Shown here in pieces: positions 23,796 through 32,078 of a DNA stretch of 60,245 nt. How positions within the stretch are numbered: the first letter of the stretch is position 1; every line of letters starts with the position of its first letter. Under the pieces are notes generated by a model. It ran no database searches and was not told the origin of the DNA. It worked only from the letters and a program-made list of their open reading frames with translations. Origin of the DNA: a virus; IMG/VR virus record IMGVR_UViG_3300032213_001931, positions 1-60,245 of that record, one strand, 5' to 3'. Both the position numbers and the translations under genes were made by a program.

Positions 23796-26576
23796 ATGAT
23801 ATCAAACGAAGAAATTGAACAGTTCCTTCAAGGGAACGATGACGAAAAATATATTGTCAGTGTAGAATACGATTACGTCAAAGATTGTGTTTGGAAAATT
23901 ATCGAACACCCAATTCACGGAAAACAGATTAAAAAAGATACTTTCATCCCATTTGCTTGGGTAGGTGACTTACGTGGATTAAACTTTTATAAATCCTCAA
24001 AAGCATTACAAAAAGAGGCAATGACAAAACATAAAATTGTTATTGAAAAATTAAGAACCGATGGTAACGAAAGATTAGAGAAAGGTTTAACTTTTATGGT
24101 TAAATCATTGAATGGATATCGTTCACTTATTCAGTTTTTCAGAGATGGTGGTGTTGACCCATGGGGTGAAACTACAAAAGGTTTAGTTTTAATATTACCT
24201 CCTGTTGAACAATTTTTGGTAACAAAGGAAAAACGTCTATTCAAAGGATTTGACGATTACAATAGTATTACAAGGTTTGTATTTGACTTAGAAACGACTG
24301 CATTAGAACCAAAGGATGGTCGTATATTCATGATTGGAATGAAAACTAATAAAGGTTTTAGTCAAGTAATTGAATGTTCAACTGAAGAACAAGAAAGAGA
24401 AGGTATTATCAAATTCTTTGATACTATTGATGAACTTAAACCAAGTATTATTGCGTCTTACAACGGGTTTAACTTTGACTGGTTTTGGATATTTGAAAGG
24501 GCTAAAGATTTAAAGTTAGATATTAAGAAAATTGCAAAGACATTAAATCCAATCAATCCAATCAAACAATCTGAAAGTATGTTGAAGTTGGCGAACGAGG
24601 TTGAGAGATTTAATCAAACATCCATGTGGGGTTATAACGTTGTTGATACATTACATGCTGTTAGAAGAGCTCAGGCAATCAACTCATCCATTAAATCTGC
24701 GGGTTTGAAGTATATTACCCAATACATTAAGGCAGAGGCACCTGACCGTGTTTACATTGACCATACAGACATTGGTCCGTTTTATGCAAAGAAAGAAGAG
24801 TTTTGGTTAAACATTCAAAACGGAAAATATAAAAAAGTTGGTGTTGACCCAAAGATTGATGACGCTTGTTCAAAACACTCAAATGTTTACATTAAAACAA
24901 CAGGTGATGATTTGGTTGAACGATACCTTGACGATGACTTGGAAGAAACTCTAACGGTTGATGAAGAATTCAATCAGGGTTCGTTCCTACTTGCTTCGTT
25001 GGTTCCAACAACATATGAAAGAGTTTCAACGATGGGAACCGCAACATTATGGGAAATCCAAATGAGAGCATGGTCATATAAGAACATGTTAGCAATTCCT
25101 AAAAAGAATGAAAAGACCGAGTTTGTCGGTGGTTTATCACGATTACTTAAAGTAGGATACTCAACGGATGTATTGAAACTTGACTTCTCGTCACTTTACC
25201 CTTCAATACAACTTGTTCATGATGTATTCCCAACTTGTGATATTACGGGAGCGATGAAGGGTATGTTAAATTACTTCCGTAATACTCGTATCAAGTATAA
25301 AAACTTGGCAAAGGAATATCAGGATATTGACAAAAAACAAGCAACGTCTTACGACAGAAAACAATTACCAATTAAGATTTTCATCAACTCAATGTTTGGG
25401 GCGTTATCCGCACCGCAAGTATACCACTGGGGTGATATGTATATGGGTGAACAGATTACCTGTACAGGACGCCAATACCTTCGTCAGATGTTACGTTTCT
25501 TTATGAAACGAGGTTATACCCCACTTGTATGTGATACGGATGGTATGAACTTCTCGTTACCTGAAGGTGGTGTAGATGATAGAAGATACATCGGTAAGGG
25601 TAAGAATTGGCTAGTTAAAGAGGGTAAAGAATACGCAGGTTACGACGCTGATGTTGCCGAGTTTAATGATACTTTTATGAAAGGTGCTATGGGTCTTGAT
25701 TGTGATGGAACTTGGAAATCTTGTATGAATATTGCTCGTAAGAACTACGCAACAATGGAACATAATGGTAAGATTAAACTTACAGGTAACTCAATCAAGA
25801 GTAAGAAACTACCACTTTACATTGAGGACTTTTTGGATAAGGGTATTAAGATGTTGTTAGAAGGTAATGGACAGTCATTTGTTGAGTGGTATTATGAATA
25901 TTTGGAAGTAATCTTTAACCAACAAATTCCGTTAATGAAGATTGCTCAAAGAGCAAAAGTGAAACTATCTATTGACGATTATAAGAAACGTTCAAGCCAA
26001 AAAACAAAAGCGGGTAATATGATGTCAATGATGGCACATATGGAATTGGCAATTAGAGATGGTATCGCGGTTAGTTTAGGTGATGTAATATTCTATGTAA
26101 ATAATGGAATTAAAGCTTCACACGGGGATGTTCAGAAGGTAAATGAAAAAATGAGTAAAAAAGAAAAAGAACAGTATAGTTTATTTCATGGTAAAGAACC
26201 TGTGTTAGGTTCACACGTCCAACTTAATTGTTATCGTATTGACCCATCAGATTTAGAGAATAACCCTACTATGACAGGTGAATATAATGTTGCGAGAGCA
26301 ATTGTTACCTTTAACAAAAGAATTGAACCTTTGTTAATTGTGTTTAATGAAGAAGTTAGAAATAATCTAATTGTTACTGACCCTAAAGACAGAGGTTTGT
26401 TTACCAAAGAACAATGTAGGCTAACTAATGGTATTCCTTTTGAATCAGGTGACCAAGATAGTATTGAAGATTTGTTAACTATCACAGACCAAGAAATGGT
26501 ATATTGGGGTAAACGAGGAATTGACCCTGAATACATTTACGAATTGGCGGAAGAAGGATGGGAAGAAATGGTCTAA
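23796..26576 (+). CDS. 43: DNA polymerase family B (T4 gp43-like)
   Basis: The replicative polymerase with proofreading, 926 residues (T4 gp43 has 898). Exo I is FDLETTAL at 163-170 and Exo II SYNGFNFDW at 221-229. Exo III is probably in ERYLDDDLEET near 375-384. Motif A is DFSSLYPS at 463-470, motif B lies in KIFINSMFG at 527-535, and motif C is DTDG at 580-583. The usual Ser of DTDS is Gly here. No C-terminal clamp-binding box could be assigned. Codon use has more G and C at third positions than the glycan genes. It overlaps the convergent gene at 26573 by 4 bases. Confidence 0.95.
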   Translation: MISNEEIEQFLQGNDDEKYIVSVEYDYVKDCVWKIIEHPIHGKQIKKDTFIPFAWVGDLRGLNFYKSSKALQKEAMTKHKIVIEKLRTDGNERLEKGLTFMVKSLNGYRSLIQFFRDGGVDPWGETTKGLVLILPPVEQFLVTKEKRLFKGFDDYNSITRFVFDLETTALEPKDGRIFMIGMKTNKGFSQVIECSTEEQEREGIIKFFDTIDELKPSIIASYNGFNFDWFWIFERAKDLKLDIKKIAKTLNPINPIKQSESMLKLANEVERFNQTSMWGYNVVDTLHAVRRAQAINSSIKSAGLKYITQYIKAEAPDRVYIDHTDIGPFYAKKEEFWLNIQNGKYKKVGVDPKIDDACSKHSNVYIKTTGDDLVERYLDDDLEETLTVDEEFNQGSFLLASLVPTTYERVSTMGTATLWEIQMRAWSYKNMLAIPKKNEKTEFVGGLSRLLKVGYSTDVLKLDFSSLYPSIQLVHDVFPTCDITGAMKGMLNYFRNTRIKYKNLAKEYQDIDKKQATSYDRKQLPIKIFINSMFGALSAPQVYHWGDMYMGEQITCTGRQYLRQMLRFFMKRGYTPLVCDTDGMNFSLPEGGVDDRRYIGKGKNWLVKEGKEYAGYDADVAEFNDTFMKGAMGLDCDGTWKSCMNIARKNYATMEHNGKIKLTGNSIKSKKLPLYIEDFLDKGIKMLLEGNGQSFVEWYYEYLEVIFNQQIPLMKIAQRAKVKLSIDDYKKRSSQKTKAGNMMSMMAHMELAIRDGIAVSLGDVIFYVNNGIKASHGDVQKVNEKMSKKEKEQYSLFHGKEPVLGSHVQLNCYRIDPSDLENNPTMTGEYNVARAIVTFNKRIEPLLIVFNEEVRNNLIVTDPKDRGLFTKEQCRLTNGIPFESGDQDSIEDLLTITDQEMVYWGKRGIDPEYIYELAEEGWEEMV

Positions 26577-26908
26577 GACTGTTTCAACCCATCTGACGAA
26601 ACTATAAACCACGAACCAAATGCGTAATATAGCTCAACACAAGCACCTTTTTCAATATTAATTTCACTATACTCTTCATCAATCAAACCCTCAATGGGTT
26701 TGATTTTTGTATTTGTAAGGGCTTTAACTATTACGTGGTCAGTATTTTTGTGATTTAAAATGATTTCAATTTCATTTAATTCTTTAGTAATTACAACACT
26801 TTCTCCTTCTGTTGTATATTTTTCATCTGAAATCATACACACTTCAGAAGTTGTTAGTATTTGGTTTCCGATAACTCTTCTCATCGGAATTGATTTTTGT
26901 ATACTCAT
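26573..26908 (-). CDS. Small beta-rich hypothetical protein
   Basis: A 111-residue protein with a pattern of short beta strands (TEGESVVITKELNEIEIIL, HVIVKALTNTKIKP, INIEKGACVELYYAFGSWFIVSS). The closing aromatic WFIVSS strand resembles small beta-sandwich domains at the ends of phage fibre and decoration proteins. It sits between the DNA polymerase, with which its end overlaps, and a neck-like gene on the same strand. It may be a virion decoration or fibre component. No clear family. Confidence 0.65.
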   Translation of the reverse strand: MSIQKSIPMRRVIGNQILTTSEVCMISDEKYTTEGESVVITKELNEIEIILNHKNTDHVIVKALTNTKIKPIEGLIDEEYSEINIEKGACVELYYAFGSWFIVSSDGLKQS

Positions 26909-26911
26909 AAA

Positions 26912-28042
26912 TTAAATAACATACAGATTTCTTGGGAACGCTCTAAACTTCATTTGTTTGTTTAGATTTTCAGCAATTAATGCTTCACGTTCCATTATTT
27001 TTTCAGGTCTTAATCTTGTTAATCTACCATCGGCACCAATTAATTCCTCAATCAATTTTGTTTTTTCATCTTTACCCTCAGTTGCTAAAGTGGCGTAATC
27101 CATAGTTAATTCAGAGTCAGGTGTCTTTAAGTTACCCGAATATTTTCCTCTAACTTTTGATAATGTTTCTTTACAACTTGCTACAAAATATCTTCTAACC
27201 CACTGTTGTGCTGGTTCATTTAAGTCTACCCATCCAATTGAGTTCATTGGTACGTCTGAAGGAAGTTTAATAATATCAGGATTTGCCGCTAAACAAGCGT
27301 CTCTATCCTGAGGACCAACATCGTAATACCAATACCAAACTTGGTGATGGTGTAATGACGCACTACCAAAGTCAAATTTACCACCAGGTGTTTGCATTAA
27401 ATGAATAGCTTTTTTACCATTAGGTAATCCTGTTATTCTATAAGTTAAATCACCACCAATAATTCTTCTTTGGATATTAATCTCTTGCATTCTTAACAAC
27501 ATATCAAATGCTGATGTCATAAAATATGAACCCGAACCACCCATTTGAGCAAAACCACCAGGACCACCAATACCTGTACCACCTAAAGCCCCAAAACTCC
27601 ATGGGTCAAATAAAACATTATTTAGAGTTGCCGGTGTAAACCATAGTAATTCATTAATTTCACGACCTGCAGGAATTTCATAAATCTGTTGATTTGGGAC
27701 TAATGTGATAAAGTCTTTTTTAAGTTCCCAATCACCAAGAGGTGATGATTGTAATCCAACTATTTTAGAGTATGCTTGAGCGTATCTATTTTCGTAATCT
27801 AAACTTTTAGTTACGAATGCTCTTGATAAAGATTGTGTGTCTAAATTTAAATTATATAATGAAGTCCATTGTGATTCAATTAACCAATCTTGTACATATT
27901 GGGAATAATCCCCGATAGAAAATTCTAAGATTGAGTCCATTTGTTCATCTTCTAATTCAATTGAACGAATTGGTGCACCTAATACGTGTCTAACTTTTGT
28001 GTATAGTTGACTTCTGTACGGTTCTGCGATTATTGTATTCAT
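26912..28042 (-). CDS. Putative virion neck/connector protein (gp13-like)
   Basis: A 376-residue protein. VRHVLGAPIRSIELEDEQMDSILEFSIGDYSQYVQDWLI near the start forms the helical region expected in neck and head-completion proteins, where a small domain recognises the portal. A Gly-rich loop (GALGGTGIGGPGGF) and the aromatic HHHQVWYWYYDVGP follow, and QQWVRRYFVASCKETLSKVRGKYSG near 283-307 is a terminal helical domain. The gene is on the minus strand, while the probable tail completion gene and sheath are on the plus strand nearby. The T4 gp13 comparison rests on layout and position and is tentative. Confidence 0.45.
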   Translation of the reverse strand: MNTIIAEPYRSQLYTKVRHVLGAPIRSIELEDEQMDSILEFSIGDYSQYVQDWLIESQWTSLYNLNLDTQSLSRAFVTKSLDYENRYAQAYSKIVGLQSSPLGDWELKKDFITLVPNQQIYEIPAGREINELLWFTPATLNNVLFDPWSFGALGGTGIGGPGGFAQMGGSGSYFMTSAFDMLLRMQEINIQRRIIGGDLTYRITGLPNGKKAIHLMQTPGGKFDFGSASLHHHQVWYWYYDVGPQDRDACLAANPDIIKLPSDVPMNSIGWVDLNEPAQQWVRRYFVASCKETLSKVRGKYSGNLKTPDSELTMDYATLATEGKDEKTKLIEELIGADGRLTRLRPEKIMEREALIAENLNKQMKFRAFPRNLYVI

Positions 28043-28057
28043 GAAGTGATATTTTTA

Positions 28058-28065
28058 TATAAATA
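28058..28065 (-). promoter_or_regulatory. TATTTATA motif upstream of the neck-like gene
   Basis: TATTTATA read on the minus strand ends 15 bases before the ATG at 28042 and is followed by TAAAAATA. It belongs to a repeated set of TATTTAT boxes that precede genes on both strands. Promoter role is inferred from recurrence. Confidence 0.4.
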
Positions 28066-29571
28066 TCAATTCACAGTATAAATTAAATCTTGTGTTGGGA
28101 TTTTAAACATACTTGAACTAAAAGCGACTGTTTTGTTTTTAAAAATATAAACTTCTTTGTTAATATTTGAAAAAATTAATAAATCGGTATTAAACTTTTT
28201 AACAAATCCTCTGATTTTAATATTATAAAAACCATCAATTACTTCCATACTTAAAATTGGTTTTACTTGAGCGTTTTGTATTTTGTTATCAAAATTCACT
28301 GTTAAATCAGTTCCTGCAAAATCTTCTTTTGAACCTAAACTACCAACCACAACCGCAGTTCCTTCACCAAATTCTTGATTGATTTTTTTTGCAACATACT
28401 CCTCAAGTTGACCACCTTTGTCATGTGTTCTTTTTAAAAGTTTCATAATCTTATCAAGAGTTTTAGACCCTTTAAAAATTCTTTCACCAAAAAACTCCAT
28501 ATAAGAACAAAATTTATTTATTTCTTCTACTTGTTGTAAAGGTGTTACCCCAATAAAATTTAATGTGGGTTTATTTAGTTTCGTAAGGACTGCGTTTAAA
28601 TCATCAACTAAAATCTTAAACCCAATATAATTTGTATTTAATTTATTAATTACTGAACGACCTGGTTGTTCTAAGTCGTAAATACCTGAAGATGAACCTT
28701 CGGAGTGTTGATTGTTTTCATTCCACTTATCAGACAAAACCGTTTTCAACGTATTATCAATACATCGTCTGTAAGTCCAAAGAACATTTTTGTTATTACT
28801 AAAAATATCTGAGTAATCCGACACGTTTTCGTATAAAAGTTTTTTTGGTGAAGTTGATTCGTTCAATTTTTTTTCAGTTTTTGATTTGTATAACTCGTTA
28901 ACAAATTCCCAGTTGATTACCTCCCAAAAATTCTCAATATATTCGTCTCTTTTATTTTGGTATTTTAAATAATAAGCGTGTTCCCATAAATCTAAACCTA
29001 ACAACGGAAAACCACCCTTATTTATTATATTCATAAGTGGGTTGTCCTGATTTGAAGTGGACATAACTTTTAATCTACCTGTATCAGTTAACACTAACCA
29101 ACACCATCCTGAACCAAATCTTTTTCTTGATATTTCTTCAAATTTAGTTTTGAAGTTACGATACGTCCCATATTGTTTAACAATCTTTTCAAACACTTCA
29201 CCACTTGGTTTTTGTGGTGTAGGTGATAACATCTTCCAAAACAAAGCGTGGTTAAATGCTCCACCTGCGTTATTTCTTATTGTTGTATTATACTTTGAAA
29301 TTTGTTTAACAATATTCTCCAACTCAACATCACCATAATCTTTTTTACGAAGAGCTGAATTTAATTTTTTAACATACCCTTTATAATGTTTTTGATAATG
29401 AAACTTCATTGTTTCAGGGTCAATAAATCTTCTTAATGATGCGTAACCATAAGGCAATTTATCAATACCTATAGTTTTCATTTCGTTAATAAAAAATTTG
29501 GTTTCAGGTTGAGTTTCCTCACCTAATATACGACTAACTAATGACTCTGATACTAAATTTAACGATTTCAT
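28066..29571 (-). CDS. Superoxide dismutase (Mn-type) fused to a C-terminal nuclease-like domain
   Basis: A 501-residue two-part protein. Residues about 35-230 are a full Fe/Mn superoxide dismutase. The four metal ligands are His58 (FHYQKHYKGYV), His108 (FNHALFW), Asp194 and His198 (DLWEHAYY). The MnSOD-like Gly pair is at 103-104 and Gln175 lies in SNQDNPLM. Residues about 245-501 have no SOD counterpart. They contain LEEYVAKKIN at 389-398, DFAGTDLTVNFDNK with Asp422, and AQVKPI with Lys437, arranged as in a PD-(D/E)xK nuclease core but with Gln in place of the usual acidic residue. Fusion of these activities is unusual. A sequencing frameshift is unlikely because one frame is open throughout. 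Confidence 0.8.
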   Translation of the reverse strand: MKSLNLVSESLVSRILGEETQPETKFFINEMKTIGIDKLPYGYASLRRFIDPETMKFHYQKHYKGYVKKLNSALRKKDYGDVELENIVKQISKYNTTIRNNAGGAFNHALFWKMLSPTPQKPSGEVFEKIVKQYGTYRNFKTKFEEISRKRFGSGWCWLVLTDTGRLKVMSTSNQDNPLMNIINKGGFPLLGLDLWEHAYYLKYQNKRDEYIENFWEVINWEFVNELYKSKTEKKLNESTSPKKLLYENVSDYSDIFSNNKNVLWTYRRCIDNTLKTVLSDKWNENNQHSEGSSSGIYDLEQPGRSVINKLNTNYIGFKILVDDLNAVLTKLNKPTLNFIGVTPLQQVEEINKFCSYMEFFGERIFKGSKTLDKIMKLLKRTHDKGGQLEEYVAKKINQEFGEGTAVVVGSLGSKEDFAGTDLTVNFDNKIQNAQVKPILSMEVIDGFYNIKIRGFVKKFNTDLLIFSNINKEVYIFKNKTVAFSSSMFKIPTQDLIYTVN

Positions 29572-29575
29572 TAAT

Positions 29576-29583
29576 TATAAATA
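29576..29583 (-). promoter_or_regulatory. TATTTATA motif upstream of the SOD-fusion gene
   Basis: Read on the minus strand, TATTTATA ends 4 bases before the ATG at 29571. The very short spacing means a start there would give an almost leaderless message. It belongs to the repeated TATTTAT set. Confidence 0.35.
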
Positions 29584-29584
29584 C

Positions 29585-31345
29585 TTACTTACTATTGATT
29601 TCATTAAGTATTTGTTCAACAATATCTACAGAATTTTCATCTATATCACCCATAACCGTACCAATTATCTGTTTCTTCTTTATAAGAATGTCGTAGATAA
29701 CACCTTCAATCGTATTTTCAAATAGTGGGTAATAAATTGAAACTGAATTTTTTTGTCCGTATCTGTAAGCTCTGTCTTCTGCCTGACTATGTTCTGCGGG
29801 AACAAATGATAAGTCATTCATAATAACCGCTTCACCTGCCGTAAGTGTTAATCCAACACCTGCAGCTTTCATGTTACCACAGAAAACTTGTATTTTATCA
29901 CTATCTTGGAACTTATCAACAGCATCTTGTCTTGCAGGTTTTGATGTTGAGCCATCTAAATAAACAGATTTCTTACCAAAATGTTCGTGTATCTTTTTTA
30001 AAGGTTCTGTGAAGTTACTAAAAATAATAACTTTTTTACCTTGTTCAATAATGTTTTCAGCGAGTTCAATTGTAATTGGTATTTTTTCTTCAGCAATAAC
30101 TTGTCTTACTTTCATAAGTTTTGAAAACTGAACTGAAAGAGACCTTGACTCATCTTGTCTATTATTATACCAATCATAATATTCACCCATTAACCCCTCA
30201 TACAATCTTGATTTCAAACGAAGGTAAACAGGTGTCATAATTTTTTCAGGTAAATCTAAAACTTCAGTTTTCAATCTTCTTAAAATTTGACGAGAGGTTC
30301 TTTCTCTTAATTCTTCTAAATTGGACGCACCTGTTACATTCCAAATCTTTTTACCTCCAACTCTAAACTGATAACCTCCACAATATCTAATTGCGTATGC
30401 TTGCCAGTTTTGACTTACAGGACTATCAATAAGTTTCAAGATATTATAATAATTCATAGGACGAGAAGTCATTGGTGTTCCCGTTAGTAACCAAAGTTTT
30501 TTAATGTCCTTGGTTACATCCATAATAATCTTTGTTCTTTGAGCTTGAGCGTTTGAAACATAATGAGCTTCATCAATAACAACCAAATCAAATTTTGAAT
30601 TAAGTATTATTGAGTTTAACTTATCTTTTGGGTCGTGGAAGTTTTTAAGTATGTCATAATTAAGGATTACATAATCAGCTTGTTCATACTTTTTACCTTC
30701 ACATATATAAATTGTTTTTTCGGTATAGTTTCTAATTTCCCTCTCCCAATTTATTTTAAGTGATGCTGGACAAATAATTAACACTTTATTTGCTCCACTT
30801 TCTAACGACGCTATAACAGTACTTGTTGTTTTACCAAGTCCCATATCATCTGCCAAGATAAATTTGTCGTTCTTTAACAGCTTTTCTATTGCTTCTTTTT
30901 GGTGAGCGAGGGGTGGTCGGTTTTCATATTTTGTGTAATCAACATCAACCAAGTTTTCGGTGTGTTGTTTAATAACCGCAGCTTTTGGTATCCAAAAATC
31001 ATGAATAGTTTCCCCACTAAAAATCTTACCCCAAATGTGATATGATTTATCTTTCTCGATTAAAATTTTTTCAACATAGATTTTATCAGGTTCTTTAATG
31101 AAAGGATTGTCAGCGACAAGTTTTTGAGAAAAGTATGAGTCAATCTCAACCCATTTTTTGGCAACTTTTGGAACTACTGAATTGTAGTCAATAACGTAAT
31201 CACATTGTGCCCTCGTTGGGAGATATTTTTTATTTGACTCAATCTGTTTCTTTAATTTAAGGATATAGTTATTTGACCCCTGATAATTTTCAAGAATGGA
31301 TATTGCTTGTTGTTCAATACTTAAATGCCCTGTAGAAGTTGTCAA
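29585..31345 (-). CDS. SNF2-family (SMARCAL1-like) DNA helicase/translocase
   Basis: A 586-residue SF2 ATPase. Walker A is DMGLGKTT at 167-174 in the SNF2 form, with IICPASLKINWEREI as motif Ia and DEAH at 258-261. LLTGTPMTSRPMNYYNIL is motif III, IIFSNFTEPLKKIHEHFG opens the second RecA domain, and QAEDRAYRYGQKNSV is motif VI. The order and the RAYRYGQ box match SNF2/SMARCAL1 rather than T4 UvsW. Such enzymes remodel forks and anneal strands. About 140 N-terminal residues before the helicase core match nothing I recognise. It is divergent from the gene at 31403. Confidence 0.88.
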   Translation of the reverse strand: MTTSTGHLSIEQQAISILENYQGSNNYILKLKKQIESNKKYLPTRAQCDYVIDYNSVVPKVAKKWVEIDSYFSQKLVADNPFIKEPDKIYVEKILIEKDKSYHIWGKIFSGETIHDFWIPKAAVIKQHTENLVDVDYTKYENRPPLAHQKEAIEKLLKNDKFILADDMGLGKTTSTVIASLESGANKVLIICPASLKINWEREIRNYTEKTIYICEGKKYEQADYVILNYDILKNFHDPKDKLNSIILNSKFDLVVIDEAHYVSNAQAQRTKIIMDVTKDIKKLWLLTGTPMTSRPMNYYNILKLIDSPVSQNWQAYAIRYCGGYQFRVGGKKIWNVTGASNLEELRERTSRQILRRLKTEVLDLPEKIMTPVYLRLKSRLYEGLMGEYYDWYNNRQDESRSLSVQFSKLMKVRQVIAEEKIPITIELAENIIEQGKKVIIFSNFTEPLKKIHEHFGKKSVYLDGSTSKPARQDAVDKFQDSDKIQVFCGNMKAAGVGLTLTAGEAVIMNDLSFVPAEHSQAEDRAYRYGQKNSVSIYYPLFENTIEGVIYDILIKKKQIIGTVMGDIDENSVDIVEQILNEINSK

Positions 31346-31391
31346 ATTATTTTAATTAACTATACAACTATAATAATAATCAAAAAAGAAA

Positions 31392-31398
31392 TATTTAT
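31392..31398 (+). promoter_or_regulatory. TATTTAT motif upstream of the gene at 31403
   Basis: TATTTAT ends 4 bases before the ATG and sits in ATTTATCAATA, a longer form that also occurs at 21560 and 33355. The 57-base divergent region also has to serve the SNF2 gene on the other strand. Confidence 0.4.
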
Positions 31399-31402
31399 CA
31401 AT

Positions 31403-31918
31403 ATGTCAAATAGAATAGTTCCAATAACAAGATTAGGTAAATTTTTCGGAGCGGAAGATTATAGCTTAGATATTAGTATGGGTAGAGAGTGGTTAGAGGG
31501 AGATATGAACTTCACTCTTGTACTATATCGTGTTGACAAACAAAAAACAAATGTTGATGATGTGTATGGTGAGGCTTCCGTTGATGGTATCAAATTTTTA
31601 CCACCTGTCGAGTTTAAAGCCTTTTTACAAATTGTTGCCCCTGAAAATAAATTTCTTGGTTCAAGTAAAATTAATCAAATGGAACCGGGTAACGCAAGGA
31701 TTTCAGTTTATCAAAAACATTTAGATGAATTAGAAATTGACATCGAACTTGGTGATTATATTGGTTATTATGAAACTGAAACTCAAGTAAGATACTATGT
31801 AGTTAATAATGATGGTCGTGTTGTTTCAGATAACAAACACACGTACGCAGGATACAAACCATTTTATAGAACAATAAACGCATCTCCTGTAATGGAAAAC
31901 GAATTTAGAGGATTATAA
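31403..31918 (+). CDS. Putative neck or tail-proximal structural protein (gp14-position)
   Basis: A 171-residue protein from the ATG at 31403 (MSNRIVPITRLGKFF). The frame is open 78 bases further upstream, but that would enter the divergent gene and adds a non-conserved tail. DDVYGEASVDGIKFLPPVEFKAFLQI and the closing KPFYRTINASPVMENEFRGL resemble small neck proteins that gate the head-tail joint. In T4 the order is gp13, gp14, gp15, gp18; here a gp13-like gene lies to the left, a gp15-like gene to the right and the sheath follows. That makes gp14 the natural guess, from position more than sequence. Confidence 0.5.
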   Translation: MSNRIVPITRLGKFFGAEDYSLDISMGREWLEGDMNFTLVLYRVDKQKTNVDDVYGEASVDGIKFLPPVEFKAFLQIVAPENKFLGSSKINQMEPGNARISVYQKHLDELEIDIELGDYIGYYETETQVRYYVVNNDGRVVSDNKHTYAGYKPFYRTINASPVMENEFRGL

Positions 31919-31919
31919 A

Positions 31920-32078
31920 ATGAAAATTATTATTTCTAAAAAACAATTGAAAATGATTGTTAAATCAATAGAAGATTGTCGGGTAATTTGTGATTGTGGT
32001 TGGTCTTGGGACTTATCTGACGGGGGAAATGACCCATATATTTGTCATAAATGTGGTAATGATAATGAAGAAAAATAA
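31920..32078 (+). CDS. 52-residue zinc-ribbon-like protein
   Basis: A short gene starting one base after the upstream stop and ending in TAATG, where its stop shares a base with the next start. The product ends with Cys24-x-Cys26, then an acidic Trp-rich loop (GWSWDLSDGGNDPY) and Cys42-x2-Cys45, a compact zinc-ribbon layout. The first 18 residues are a basic amphipathic helix (MKIIISKKQLKMIVKSIED). The tight packing on both sides supports real translation. It may be a small nucleic-acid or structural clamp; no function is known to me. Confidence 0.75.
   Translation: MKIIISKKQLKMIVKSIEDCRVICDCGWSWDLSDGGNDPYICHKCGNDNEEK

Noticed and set aside
31325-31402. A longer start for the gene at 31403
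   Set aside because: It would run into the divergent SNF2 gene, and the added 26 residues are an Ile-rich translation of AT-rich leader.
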